From Orobanche coerulescens (Eukaryota > Streptophyta > Magnoliopsida > Lamiales > Orobanchaceae): 64,000 nt of DNA. The notes beneath the pieces were generated by a model, which worked only from the letters and a program-made list of their open reading frames with translations, did no database searches and was not told where the DNA came from. Shown in pieces: positions 11,341 to 23,320 of this stretch. Every line of letters begins with the position of its first letter. Position 1 is the stretch's first letter. The DNA lies in contig CM065818.1 of NCBI GenBank assembly GCA_033398695.1, positions 81,650,092-81,714,091 of the forward strand, in the 5' to 3' direction. The position numbers were made by a program, and so were the translations under genes.

Positions 11341-12340
11341 GACTTACGACTCAAGGCGTCGGCGACAACGTTCGCCTTGCCCGGTGGTAAAGGATCTCGA
11401 TATCAAAATCTTTGATTAGTTCCAACCACCGTCCTGTGCATATTTAACTCCTTGTGAGTAAATATATAGTTCAACTCTTGTGAGTGGTGAAGATCTGACA
11501 AGTGATTCCATAAAGGTAACGACGCCAAAATTCCAGCGCGAAAACCACGGTTACTAGCTCCGGCCGTGGGTTGGATAATTAACCAGCTAATCCGAGGAAA
11601 CATCGGATTTACTTAATATCTTACGGAGGTTGCAAATCTCGGATAGCCTCCGTCTTCTGAGGGTCGACAAGAACTCTAGCAGATGAAATTACATGCCCGA
11701 GAAAGTCATTTCGGACCTCCAGAACTCACATTTGGAAAACTTTCCATAAAGTTGCTCTCGTCTCAACACGTCGAGAACTTGAAGAAAATGAACCTCGTGT
11801 TCCTCTCGGCTAAGAGAATAAATCAAAATGTCGTCGATGAAGACAACAACAACTGATCTAAAAAGTCGATGAAAACCCGATTCATTAACTCCATGAATAC
11901 CACAGGTGCAATAGTTAGCCCGAACGGCATAACTACGAGCTCACAATGACCATAGCGTGTATGAAACGCTGTCCTCGCGATATCCGACTCTCGAATCCGC
12001 AACTTGTGATATCCAGATCTTAAGTCGATCTTGGAAAATACTGAAGCTCCCTGAAGTTGATCTAAAAGATCATCAATACGAGGTAAAGGGTACTACTCTT
12101 GATCATCGCCTGTTCAACTCTTGGTAATTAATACACACACGAGACGAGCCATCCTTCTCCTTGACAGATCACACTGGTGCTCCTCACGGGGACGCAATCG
12201 GTCGGAGATGACCTTTCTCGAACTACTCCTCAAGTTGAATCTTCAACTCCTGCATTCTAGTCGGGGCCATCCGATACGGTGCCTTCGATAAAGGGGACGA
12301 CTGCTCCAACTCACTCCTGAATTCACTTACTCTATGTGAA
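11341..12340 (-). pseudogene. E1 interior 2: reverse transcriptase and RNase H, same internal deletion as interior 1
   Basis: The RT and RNase H fragments repeat those at 4478-5500. The joint between late RT and mid RNase H at about 11570-11600 is identical to that in interior 1, so the deletion predates the tandem arrangement. Confidence 0.82.
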
Positions 12341-12377
12341 GTCAACTAGATAACTCGCCTGGAAATACATCGTCAAT

Positions 12378-12765
12378 CGATGACAATGATACCACGAATG
12401 ATTGAACATTTCGATTGCCCTAGAATGGTCAATTGATAAAAAGAGATACCAATAATGATTGAACAACTCGATTGCCTTAGAAAGGCCAATCGATGAAGAT
12501 AATACAATGAATGTTTGAATAACTCGATTGCCTTTGAAAGGACAATCGACGAAAATAATACAATGAATGATTGAATAACTCGATTGCCTTAGAAAGGCCA
12601 ATCGATGAAAATGATACAATGAATGATTGAATGACTCGATTGTCTTAGAAAAGCCAATCGATGGAAATGATATAAGGAATGACTGAATAACTCGATTGTC
12701 TTAGAAAGGCCAATCGATGAAAATGATATAATGAATGATTGAATAGTTCGATTGCGGAATTTCTC
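12378..12765. repeat. E1 interior 2: 56-bp tandem repeat
   Basis: This is a copy of 5521-5915 with the same number of units and very few differences. The unit has few CHG sites, in contrast to the neighbouring coding parts, which differ at many CHG sites. Confidence 0.9.
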
Positions 12766-12829
12766 TGCTTCCGCCATAATAAAAATTCTCTTTGGAACAA
12801 CGGGATTACTTCCTGAAGCACACATTCGA

Positions 12830-13180
12830 CAACCAACGACGGAAAGATAGCGACTAAACGCTAACAAACACGAGGATAGTATCGAGACGATCAAACCAAC
12901 TAATACCGAAAATTACATCGTCTAAGATAAATTCACCACGATTAGATCCATCAACCAATCGCGGTCATTAAGTAGGACTATACCGAAATAAGTCTATTCA
13001 AGCATGATTCGAAAATGAATGAATGCGGTGTACCGGATCAAAAGGTACACACAAGTTGAAATAAAATTACGAGTATACGAAATCGTTCGGACCACCGGAT
13101 CGTCGATCCTCCTCATCATATGAATGCAGGACTTGCTGGTCCCGAACCGTACGCTCCCGTCGATAAATACGAGCTCCAAC
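12830..13180 (-). pseudogene. E1 interior 2: protease remnant
   Basis: It carries the same blocks as interior 1. The putative active-site position near 13030-13040 is again disrupted at CCGG, but by a different indel from that in interior 1. Confidence 0.58.
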
Positions 13181-13194
13181 TCTATTTGCTTCCA

Positions 13195-13835
13195 TTGTCT
13201 TAAGCAGCGATGACAAGCGATCGATTAAACGCTGGTTGCTTGGGCACGAGATGCCGCGGAGCCGACTTGGAGTCCTTTCGGCAAAAAGCGGGCCTTATGC
13301 CCGGAATTCCCACAATTATGACATGTGATAGACGGCGTCGTACACCTAAATCTTGAAATGGCCGGCGCCCCACGGTTGAAACAGATGATGGATGAAGGCC
13401 GCTCGGATCGAGATCCCGTAGGATTAGGCGCCGTAGGAGATCGCTCGAAGCGATAAGACTCACGAGGCTTCTTGAAGGTTATTGACCGCCTTCGGATAGA
13501 TTACGCCGTTGATTTCCTGTTGACATATGCGGAGTTCTTTGCCGGCCAATTTCCTTAGCAATCGGCTCGTGCGGGAGAGTTCGCTCGATTAATCCGGCAG
13601 TGGCGCAATGATGATTGAGCAATCGCACATGGGTCATCATGGCACATAAAAGTGAGTGGATCAACCCGTACATCTTCTCGATCGAACCGAGTCACAGGCA
13701 CGATTTCCCGGCGAGTGATTATTTCTCGGGTTTCGGTTCGCACTGCGCCTCTCCCCATGCATCCCTTGTGATTCTCTCCATCTTTGAGTAGGAAGGTCGC
13801 ATAATGATTATATTTCCGCATGATTAGCACGTTAT
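13195..13835 (-). pseudogene. E1 interior 2: Gag remnant
   Basis: Zinc-knuckle sequence lies at 13260-13400, with cysteines partly shifted out of frame. The N-terminal part at 13555-13830 starts near MRKYNHYATFLLKDGE. No capsid block is seen, as in interior 1. Confidence 0.72.
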
Positions 13836-14315
13836 GATTATGTCATGAGATGATGAAAATGAGTATACATGCTCTAACTTAGTGATTATATGAATGATTT
13901 CTTGAAGTTACATGATTATACGATGAAATTCTTGAAATGATTATCTTGAATAACTTAACAAGATTGATAATATGATCATCAGTTGACAAATGGATAATGA
14001 AATGAATTGAGTAATTAATGAGTTAACATGATCGTCACGATTATTAAGCGAGTAATGAAATGAATTAAGTGATTAATGAGTTAACATGATCGTTCTAATC
14101 ACAATGAATGATGATGTTTGAGGATTGTTAATTGATGAATGATGAATGAATGACTATTGCGAAATTATACCATGGCGTTAGAAATCTTACGCTTCTTCCG
14201 GTTCGATTGGCTCGGCATTTGCACAGGTCACACGTGACGCGAAAGTCCAATGATACTAGTCTGATGACGATGATTTCAAATGAGACATGACTCGGAAGGT
14301 AGTATTCAAAACCAC
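13836..14315 (-). other. E1 interior 2: AT-rich leader
   Basis: It repeats 6971-7476 and contains ATGA/ATTA-rich sequence without coding content. Confidence 0.6.
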
Positions 14316-14327
14316 GCTCCGATACCA
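14316..14327 (-). other. E1 primer-binding site, interior 2
   Basis: The minus strand reads TGGTATCGGAGC, four bases from LTR copy 3. Confidence 0.87.
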
Positions 14328-14331
14328 ACTC

Positions 14332-16638
14332 TGTAACACCCCAAACTAGGCGGATATTACAGTGCCGTGGACCCCCGACTGGGACCCACCAGGCGAATGA
14401 AAAAGAATGATTTACACAGGGTAAATGTAGTACCGAACCACATTACAACATCAATTACTCCGATTAGGAGTTTCATACAACACATCCAGGATAAAATAGA
14501 ATACATGTGTATCTTATGTGACGATAAAATACACAACACTGAATGAAACGTATTCAAACGGAATGTCTGCAGCGGAATAAATAAAGGAAACATAAATGAC
14601 TGAATAAGTGACTGAACAGACTGGGGCCCCTTTCTAGTATCACTGGGACTCCTCGACGTCAGCATGTTCTCCCCGTGCCTTTGCCTTGCCAAGACCTGAA
14701 AAACAAAATCCCCAAACGGGGTCGATTATCTGACAACAATCCTCAAGGGTTGAAAATACACAATCATGATTAATCAAGTTATGAAATATTCTTAGTTATG
14801 AATTACGTCAAGAGGAGTATCATAAATCGCCCGTAATGTTACGTGCAAGTGTACAACACCCGTCCGTGTACCTAATTAGTCTCACGAGACAATATGACCC
14901 GTGTGCGGTCTAATGTATCGGTGAACCCAATACAATAACCATCGTGTGCCCGACTAAAAATTCCACACGGACACACCCGCCACGCAATATGAACCCGAAG
15001 GTCACATGAACGAGAATGACCATAATGAATATCAATGAATAATAATTAGACAAGGCAAGAATGACTCACGAGATGAGAGTAATAATGAAATGAATGATAG
15101 CTCAACGAAAAGATTGGAACCGCTGTTCCTTATGGTCAAGTGATTAATTGACAATAACAAGTTTTAATATGATTAATACAATGATGAATGAGTTCTGATT
15201 ATGAATGATCAACAACAAAAGGTATGAATATCCTTTTAACCGAGTAAGAATTAACTTACACAACACCGATGAAGAATGTCCGTCCACGAACAACGTCCTA
15301 AATGAAGTGTCGGTCGCACGAACAACCTTAATTCAATACAATCACCGACAATCCGATCAATATACGAATTAAACACGAATATAACGAACTCAAAACGTCG
15401 ATACGATTAAACTAAGTTCATTGGGGCATTATATCGAATACGTTGTATCCAAACTCCGATTGTTTACAATCAAACCTCGATATCCCAATATCAAAATCCC
15501 CAAGAAGTGTTTCAAACCAACAAACCATCTCCAATACGATCAATAATCCGTTATGAATATCCAAAAATGTGATTATAACAACAATTAGTCGAAAATCCCC
15601 AATTCCAACTCGATATTCAAAGTGTTCTTGAATAAACCCTCAATAATCCAATGAATCCTTATACAAACTCATAATCATATACATATCCCTTCATATATCA
15701 TGATTATAACGTCCAAAACATCCTATTTCAACACAAAATCGAAGTCCAAAGTGTTGAAGGAATTACCTCTTGATGATCCAAGTGCTTTAATCCGAAGAAC
15801 ACGCGTTAGATTGATTATCGGGCTTCACGATCGAAAGGAGATGAAAAAATCAAACACCCAAATGATTTGTGAAGGAAAAACCCTCCCTCAAGCCTTATCT
15901 CTCGGTTGAAGGTGAAGAAAAGGAAGAAAAATGGGTGAAATCTTGAAAAAATGAATTTATAGGAGTTGATGCTGCCGGACACGGCCGTGCCGATCGGCAC
16001 GGTCGTGTCGCAGTGGCCGGCGATTGGCAGCGATGACTCGGCCGTGTCACGCCGACACGGTCGCGGCGCGAGGGCCTCCCGACAGATGACCGTCCGTCAA
16101 GCGGCGACTTCGGCATGACTCGACCGTGCTGGCGACACGGTCGGGCGTCTTTGGCGATCGGTTACAGCTTATCCGGAAAGTGCGACTCGGCCGTGCAGCG
16201 ACACGGTCGGGTCTGAGGCGTACACTTCGGCACTTTCCGGACGAGTGCACGCGGGCCGTGTCGGACGACACGGCCGAGTTCGTTCGGCGATGATCGGCAA
16301 TGAGCGGTTGAGCTAAAACGACCATAACTCTCTCGTCCGGACTCCGATTGACTCACCGTTTGAACCATTGGAAAGCTAACTCGATGCTCTATAATATTGC
16401 AAAGATTTAGAATTTTTGGAGTTACCAAAAATTAATGGTGATCTAACAAAGTCGAACTCATATGAGGAAAGTTGAAACAATGAACAATAACGATACACCA
16501 CTCGAAGTTTTTTCGAACGGTGAACACGGTGAATGAATATGATTGGTGAATGATTATAATCGAGTGAGTATACACTGGGTGACAATCACCGAATGAAATT
16601 ACTGAATGATAATGACTGAATTACAGCCGGGTATTACA
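14332..16638 (-). repeat. E1 LTR copy 3
   Basis: The LTR is 2307 bp with termini TGTAACACCCC and GGGTATTACA. It is the 5' LTR in minus sense. Between about 14700 and 15130 it differs from copies 1 and 2 in many small replacements at CTG and CAG, while AT-rich parts remain identical. Confidence 0.95.
15951..16310 (-). promoter_or_regulatory. E1 LTR copy 3: TATA-like box with GC-rich dyad-repeat block
   Basis: The minus strand reads CTATAAATTCAT at 15962-15951, followed upstream by the GC-rich block 15970-16310. As the 5' LTR, this copy would have driven the genomic RNA. Confidence 0.6.
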
Positions 16639-16643
16639 CAATT
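16639..16643. repeat. Right target-site duplication of E1 (CAATT)
   Basis: It matches 622-626. Confidence 0.93.
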
Positions 16644-17391
16644 TACAAAACACACGCGTTTTGAAAGTGAGCCTTTAACGAGGCTAGCCGAGTCTTTTGA
16701 AAACTCATTTCAAACAAATAAACAAACACACCAAGATGATCACCAATTATCATATCCATAAAATAAGAAAAGTATGGGCAAGGTACTTGCCTCGATAATC
16801 GATTCCGGACACTCCCACAATCACGGATCAGTCGGGACACCTCGAACACCTACGATTCTCCGGCGAAGACAATGAATACACCCACGATCGAAAAGCTTAA
16901 AGAAAACGACGAACGGAAGGGTTCCGACTCGAATTCTTTGCGAGAAATCTGACCCTAACATCATACCATCAATAAATTAACGAACGAACGAGGAAGAATA
17001 ATCGTAGAACGCTCGAATCCTCTTTGCGACATTTTATCGAACACCTTCAAGGCGTCGATAAGACACTCAATAAAACGACGAATCCTCGGCGATTCAACCA
17101 AGGAACAGCAAGTAATTCGACATAATATTGTTTAACAATCATAAATACATCACTATTCTGAGTTAAAACGGATTAAACGGACAAATCGAACAAAATCCCC
17201 AAAACTAGATTTTAAGAAAACTTGCCTTGATTCATTTGGATCAAGGATGTTACGTGATGATCAATTGATGTTATGAACTCCAAAACTTCGTGGATTCATA
17301 GTATAACTACATGTCTTCGACTTCCTAAAGACTCCGGCCGCGGACAGAAGGATAGGAAATGAAATGAGTGAAAAAAAAGCATTGCTTTCGG

Positions 17392-17545
17392 CCATATTTA
17401 TAGGCTGCCGGACACGCAGACAAATGGCCCGAGCAGCGCCGTGTGTCTCGGCCGTGTCTCGGCAGCCGATCTGGCCGACCGGCGCAGACACGGTGCTCGG
17501 CAGCCGCCGTTTTGGTCGTGTTGCAGTGCAGGCGAGGCCCCTCCA
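17392..17545 (-). promoter_or_regulatory. E3 left LTR: TATA box with GC-rich block
   Basis: The minus strand 17404-17392 reads CCTATAAATATGG, a strong TATA match. Directly upstream lies a GC-rich block (17405-17545) with repeated CGGCCGTGTCTCGGC-like words. This resembles the E1 arrangement, although the LTRs belong to different families. Confidence 0.62.
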
Positions 17546-17996
17546 GACAGACCGAAAATTTCGTCTGAACGACCCCGAAACCCGAACCTGAATACAAATC
17601 GAAGTTACGGTTACGAAGTACTCGCAAAGACGAATCTAAGATCTAATAGAACACACGATTCCGACCACCCGAAGGCTCGAAATTCGACAACGGAAATAAT
17701 TACCCAAAACTTTGGGAAATTACGAAAATGGCCCAAAACGTCCGAAAATCACGATACGCAATCAAAACACCAAACCAAAGCTCGCAACATGAATAATAAC
17801 ATTAAATGAACTTACGAGAAACTCGAAACGACAGTTTCGGACGAGATTCGCAAGAATCGCACTCAAGTGTAGAAAAGTCGCTAAAAAGCTCGGAACTCAA
17901 CAAAACGATACCGAAACGAACTCGGATGACAAAAAGTGCAGAATTAATCATTCTCGAAATGACGAAACGGTCATGAGCGAGTCGTCAAAACGGACT

Positions 17997-18001
17997 CCGA
18001 C
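17997..18001. repeat. Left target-site duplication of E2 (CCGAC)
   Basis: CCGAC recurs at 26597-26601. The empty site is at about 37318-37328 in the right E3 LTR. Confidence 0.93.
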
Positions 18002-19926
18002 TGTAACACCCCCTAACCTAGCAGCTGAACCGCAAAGGGGTCCGTGCTACTAAGTTGGGGAGTATTACGCTTTTAAACTTTGAAAACCAATAAGAAGTAG
18101 ATTTGGTAATGCGAGTACTCATGAAAATAATGCAAACCAGTATTATTTATTCAAAACATTACATAACCTTAGGTTTAATACATAACAAAACCATAACAGA
18201 GTGATCTTATTAAAAACAAAACATAGTCTTCCAGATAGGGCGAAATAGTGGGAATGGCATATGGACAAGTCTCATTGTCAACACCGAAGAAGATAGTCAA
18301 CTCCTAAACATGAGCATCATCACCTGTATCATAAGAATCTAATGAGCTAATGGCTCAAGAAGATGAGACTTCGTAATAGCAAAGTATCACATAGCACTTT
18401 TATCAATGAATAACTACTATATATATAGTCATGTTCTTGTAAAATCCTTTCTTCTGTACCCTTGAAGTGTGGTACTCATTGATAGTGATAGGCCATGGTT
18501 TTGGAACTGTTCATATAATTGGCCAATAAAGATGTATACGGGGTTCCCATCTTGGTTTTTCAACCAATGGTATTAGCCGTATTCAACTTTTCATTCGATG
18601 TGGTTTTCCTTGACCGACTTTCACCCGCAAGTATTTGCCACCATGTTTTGGGTCCGCGGTCCCAGCGTCCGTGCCTACCCGCCATCAATCAAGTACCATA
18701 CTTCCTGTTCTTAAACATTCTTTCACATACACATGTTATGCATGATCGTTCAATAACAGTCACATATGCAAATATCAATCAATATATGATCCTTTGAAAA
18801 ACTATCAGATTTGAGCTATCTGTTTGATCGGGATTTTTGTGGCTTTTATAATTTTTGGAAGGAAAATATGTTTCAAGCATTTTAAGGTAGAGTTTCACAG
18901 CTTCAAAATGATATATTATATGTACAAAACCACGTCCGGGAACATGTATAAATAAGGGCTCAAAGTCGGTTGAAAATCAACCTTACCCGGACAGCTGGAA
19001 CCCTTATCCGGACAGCTGGCCGAGAAGCTTCTGTCGTGACCGACCTTATCCGAACAGTGGATGACCTTATCCGGACAGTGGCGAGAAGCTTGTCGGTCGT
19101 GGACCGACCTTATCCTGACAGTGGGCAAACCTTATCCAGGATAGTGGTCGAGAAGCTTCGCCGGTCGTGACCGACCTTATCCGGACAAGCGGAAAGCCTT
19201 ATCCGAATAGTGGCCTAGAAGCTTCGCGGTCATGACCGGCGATTGTCGATCAGCGTGTCCGTGGTGGCCGACAAATGTCCGTCAACTTGGCTCAACCGGT
19301 TCGACCCCTTCCCGATGTCCAAATTCGATTTTCCGACTGTTCGGACTGCATGCGAGTTAAATCTTCGATATGCTCTAACCAATTTTCGATAATATTAAAA
19401 TAATAATTTAATATTATTTTTGCAGTATAAGTGTTCTGAAATGAAAATTTTATCGTATCAATTCGTCGAAAATTTTCGAAATCACTTTCATAAATTCTAA
19501 AATAATCCTTATAATTTATTTTAAAATCTTTGCTTTTTAAATCTTTCCTTTTATGTTGGAAACATATCGATCCAAGTATTGGACAACTTGTAATTATTGA
19601 AATCCATGACCATTAGCAAAATAAATAGCACTTAATTAAGTCTTTGAATTTTCTAGGGTATTACAATTATTATTTTATAATCATTTAGCACATCGATCTC
19701 CTTACTGAGAAACTGAGCTCCTCACTGCAACAAAACATCTCACAATGACCTTTTATCATGTTAGAGGAGCTAAATAACATGTCGTATAAAACGTAATGCA
19801 AAGGGACATAGCAGTTATTCATGCTCATGAAATGTCTACTTGTATGCCATGCTTTCAAAATGCATATTATATAAATGCATTTAGGTATTAAATGGTTATT
19901 GGCTTAGGGGATAACCGGGCATTACA
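18002..19926 (-). repeat. E2 left LTR (3' LTR)
   Basis: The LTR is 1925 bp, from TGTAACACCCCC to GGGCATTACA. Compared with the right LTR it lacks about 140-150 bp after position 18790. The lost segment (about 25332-25470) is bounded by short matches of the CCTT(TG) type, as in a microhomology deletion. Confidence 0.95.
18945..19260 (-). promoter_or_regulatory. E2 left LTR: TATA-like box with tandem GC-rich repeat block
   Basis: About four units of 61-68 bp carry CCTTATCCGGACAG, AAGCTT and the dyad GGTCGTGACC. AAGCTT occurs near 19026, 19087, 19154 and 19219. A TATTTATA-like box on the minus strand (18957-18945) adjoins the block. It reads better as TATAAATA on the plus strand, so the promoter direction is less certain than in the other families. 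Confidence 0.5.
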
Positions 19927-20495
19927 TTCCTCCCCTCCTTATAAAATTTCGTCCTCGAAATTGACGTACCGAACAGTTCTGGATATTTTCTTTGCATTTC
20001 CTCCTCTCTTTCCCATGTAGCCTCTTCAACGGCATGATTCCTCCACAAAATCTTTACCAAATGAATTTCCTTGTTCCTTAGTTTCTTTATTTTCTTATCA
20101 AGAACCTGTACCGGCTTCTCTTCATAGGACAAGTCTGGGGATAATTCCAACGGCTCATAATTTAACACATGTGAGGGGTTGGAAATGTACCTCTTTAACA
20201 TGGACACATGGAATACGTTGTGTACACCAAATAACGAAGGAGGTAAGGCTATTCTATAAGCTCTGTCACCAACTCTCTCAAGGATTTCAAATGGGCCAAC
20301 ATATCTCGGGCTAAGTTTTCCTTTCTTCCCAAATCTCATTATGCTTTTCATCGGGGATACCCTCAAGAAGACATAGTCTCCAACTGTGAATTCCAAATCT
20401 CTTCTTCGATTATCTGCATAACTCTTCTGTCTACTTTGTGCAATTTTCATTCGTTCTCTTATCTTTTCTACCGCCATAGCAGTCTGTTGTATCAT
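19896..20495 (-). pseudogene. E2 integrase C-terminus and chromo-like module
   Basis: The open frame is about 199 residues. It has RQKSYADNRRR, the GPF/Y block (LSPRYVGPFEILERVGDRAY), HNVFHVSMLKRY, and the chromo tail LVKILWRNHAVEEATWERE. Its stop lies inside the LTR, so the polyprotein end overlaps the LTR and the polypurine tract by about 30 codons in this copy. The reading frame is intact here, but it is cut off from the integrase core by a frameshift near 20490. Confidence 0.9.
19927..19945 (-). other. E2 polypurine tract
   Basis: The minus strand is rich in GGAGGGGAGG next to the LTR end. Confidence 0.8.
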
Positions 20496-21427
20496 TTAAG
20501 GCCCGGTAGACTTCTTTCTCCAACTTCATCCCGATTAATACGGGAGATCTACATTTTCTCCCATATAGTGCTTCATAAGGTGCCATCCCAATTGTAGATT
20601 GGTAACTGTTGTTGTAGGTGAACTCTACCAATGGAAGCTTTGTATCCCAATTGCCCTTGAAATCTAGTATGCATGCTCTCAACATATCTTCGAGTATTTG
20701 AATAACTCTTTCTGACTGCCCATCACTTTGTGGATGAAATGCGGTCTTTGAAAGCAAGATTCGTACCCATTGCATTATGTAAACTTTTCCAAAATGCAGA
20801 TGTGAATTTAGGGTCCCTGTCAGATACTATAGATATTGGCACCCCATGTAGCCGGACTATCTCTTTAATATATTCCTGAGCGTATCGATCCATATTATAT
20901 GTGGATTTTACTGGCAAGAAATGAGCAGACATGGTCAATCTATCAACAATCACCCATATGGAATTATACCCACTTTGAGTCCTTGGTAGCCCAAGCACAA
21001 AATCCATTGTAATGTGTTCCCATTTCCATTCCGGAATTAGTAAAGGCTTCAATAATCCTGCTGGTCTCTGATGTTCAGTTTTGATCTGCTGACAAGTTAG
21101 ACATTCTGCGACGAATTATGCGATATCTTTCTTCATGTTAGGCCACCAATAATGTTGTTGCAAGTCTTTATACATTTTTGTGCTACCTGGATGTATTGAA
21201 TAAGGACTGGAATGAGCTTCCTTCAGAATTTCCCCTATGATGGTTGTGTCAGCTGGCACACACAGTCTCCCTTTATATCGTAATATTTTGTCACCAGAGA
21301 CTGTGAAGTTTGGTAATTTGCCTTCATCAACTTTTTCCCTTAATTTGCCAATGTCTTGATCCGCCTTCCAGGTTTCTTTGATTATATCTTGAAGTGCGAG
21401 TTTCAATATGAGTGCGATAACGAGCAA
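20431..21427 (-). pseudogene. E2 integrase, zinc-binding and DDE core, frameshifted
   Basis: An HPG...[19 protein letters not shown] zinc-binding region (about 21116-21200) is followed by a break. The core then has [19 protein letters not shown] (first Asp), [12 protein letters not shown] (second Asp), and [11 protein letters not shown] (Glu). These are the catalytic residues for strand transfer. At least two frameshifts, near 21110 and 20770, separate the pieces. Confidence 0.88.
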
Positions 21428-22083
21428 ATCTTTCTTTTGGGCACAATTTCCGTTCTAACTTTTGCAAGTCTAATAATAATGGCTTCAGGTGATTAGAAAG
21501 GAAGACATAGACTTTCTACTTAATGCATCTGCAACCACATTTGCCTTACCAGATGATAGTTGATCTCGCAATCATAGTCTTTCACCAATTCCAACCATCT
21601 TGCCGCATATTCAGCTCATACGTGTGAAAAAGTACTTCAAACTTTTGTGGTGCAGTATAGATTTCGCACTTTTCGCCATATAGGTAATGCCTCCAAATTT
21701 TTAGTGCAAAGACAACGACCCAATTCTAGATCATGTGTTGGATAATTCTTCTCATACTCTTTTAATTGCCTAGAGGCACAGGCTATTACCTTTCCATGTT
21801 GCATTAATACAAAGACCCAAACCATTCTTAGAAGCATCGGTGTAAACTACAAAGCCACTGTTCCCATAGGAGTGGCAGGACAGAGCCGTAGTTAATCTAC
21901 GCTTCAATTCACGGAAACTCCTCGCAAGCATCGGTCAAATAAACTTTGTATTCTTCCTTGTTAACAATGTTAATGGGGTTGCAATCTTCGAGAATCCTTA
22001 TGCAGATAAATCGGTAGTATCCGGCTAGTCTAAGAAACTTGAACCTCGATACATTAGTTGGTGTTGGCGATTACTCACCGCTT
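21428..22083 (-). pseudogene. E2 RNase H, broken
   Basis: Fragments on the minus strand include [21 protein letters not shown] (about 21700-21790) and a distal part with an ADALS-like region near 21520-21560. Small indels shift frame repeatedly. The domain would degrade the RNA strand during cDNA synthesis. Confidence 0.75.
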
Positions 22084-22785
22084 CTATCTTGTTTGGATCA
22101 ATGAAATGCCATCCTTGGATACTACATGCCCTAAAAATACCACTTGTTCTATCCAATTCACATTTCTTGAATTTAGCATATAACCGTTTTCTTTGAGAAT
22201 TTGAAGCACAATTACGAGGTGTTCTTTATGCTCATCTCTATCATGTGAATAGATAAGGATGTCATCAATAAACACCACCACAAATTTATCAAGGAACTCT
22301 TTGAATATCCGGTTCATCAGATCCATAAATGCTGCTGGAGCATTTGTCAACCCAAAAGGCATCACTAAAAATTCATAGTGACCATATCGCGTTCTAAATG
22401 CTGTCTTTTGGATATCTTCTTCTTTGACCTTCAGTTGATGATATCCGGAATGTAAATCAATCTTTGAGAATACCGATGCTCCTTGCAACTGATCAAATAA
22501 ATCATCTATCATTGGAAGAGGATATTTGTTCTTGATGGTCACCTTATTCAGTTCCCTATAGTCAATGCATAATCGTAATGAGCCATCTTTCTTTTTCACA
22601 AATAAGACAGGGGCTCCCCAAGGTGAACAACTAGGACGAATGAATCCCTTATCAAGTAATTCTTGTAGCTGGGTTTTTAATTCTTTCAATTCTGTTGGTG
22701 CCATTCTGTATGGGGCTTTAGAAATAGGGGTAGTCCCTGGCATTACATCGATTGCAAACTCAATTTCCCGATCCGGGGCAACCAC
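22084..22785 (-). pseudogene. E2 reverse transcriptase
   Basis: The open frame is 233 residues and begins within the linker after protease. It contains [63 protein letters not shown] and the catalytic [12 protein letters not shown]. It ends early by frameshift after [11 protein letters not shown], before the connection to RNase H. The catalytic Asp pair is intact. This is the longest undisturbed enzyme frame in E2. Confidence 0.92.
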
Positions 22786-23320
22786 AGTATATCATCCGGA
22801 AACACCTCAGAAATTTTCTAACCACATCTACATCTTGAGCTTCAATTTCATTTCAAGGGAGGTGTCCAAAACATTAGCCAAATAGCCAATATACCCCTTA
22901 TTTAACATCTTCCTAGCTTTCAGTGCAGTTATAATTGGCAAAGAGCACGAATATGAATTACCTTTAAAAATAAACCCTCCTCCATTTACTGGTTGAAAGG
23001 CCACAATCTTCTTATTACAATCAACATTTGCACAATATTTAGATAGCCAGTCCATACCAAGGATAACATCAAAATTAGATATTGGTAGGACAACAAGGTC
23101 GGCGTAGAGTATCCTCCCGCCAATTCGAATCAGACAGCCCTCAACATTTGGTCAGAATCCATATTTTCTCCAAACGGAGCAGCCACATTATAACCAACTT
23201 TCAAGAGTTCTGGTTTAATGCCCGATTTTCTCATAAATGCATATGATGCAAATGAATGTGTAGATCCTGGGTCTATCAATGTAAGTGCAGGAATTCCTGA
23301 GATCAGAATGGTACCTGAGA
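22786..23320 (-). pseudogene. E2 aspartic protease, broken
   Basis: The minus strand at 23240-23300 encodes a LIDPGSTHSF block, an active-site variant with DPG instead of DSG/DTG. E7 has the same variant (LIDPGSSHSF), so it is probably a lineage trait and not damage. The later block MDWLSKYCANVDC lies at about 23010-23055. A frameshift near 23130 separates the two. Confidence 0.78.

Larger units (their letters stand above)
627..16638 (-). mobile_element. E1: chromovirus-like Ty3/gypsy element with tandem LTR-interior-LTR-interior-LTR structure
   Basis: Three LTR copies (627-2941, 7492-9774, 14332-16638) alternate with two interiors (2942-7491, 9775-14331). Each interior has a polypurine tract at its left edge and a primer-binding site at its right edge, both in minus orientation. 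Only one target duplication, CAATT, flanks the whole array. Domain order on the minus strand is gag, protease, RT, RNase H, integrase and a C-terminal chromo-like module. Both interiors lack the same stretch between RT and RNase H, so the element was already defective before it became tandem. Likely origin is unequal recombination between LTRs; a collapsed or duplicated assembly must be excluded. Confidence 0.93.
16639..18001 (-). repeat. E3 left LTR, segment 2
   Basis: It continues the LTR interrupted by E1, corresponds to 30513-30731 and 36169-37322 in the right LTR, and ends at the E2 insertion. Across 16858-16862 it shows the intact site where the CACTA element sits in the other LTR. Confidence 0.93.

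Noticed and set aside
17325..17630. Overlapping open frames in the GC-rich block of the E3 LTR
   Set aside because: They are LTR promoter-block sequence repeated at 36573-36970 and show no domain; open frames follow from GC content.
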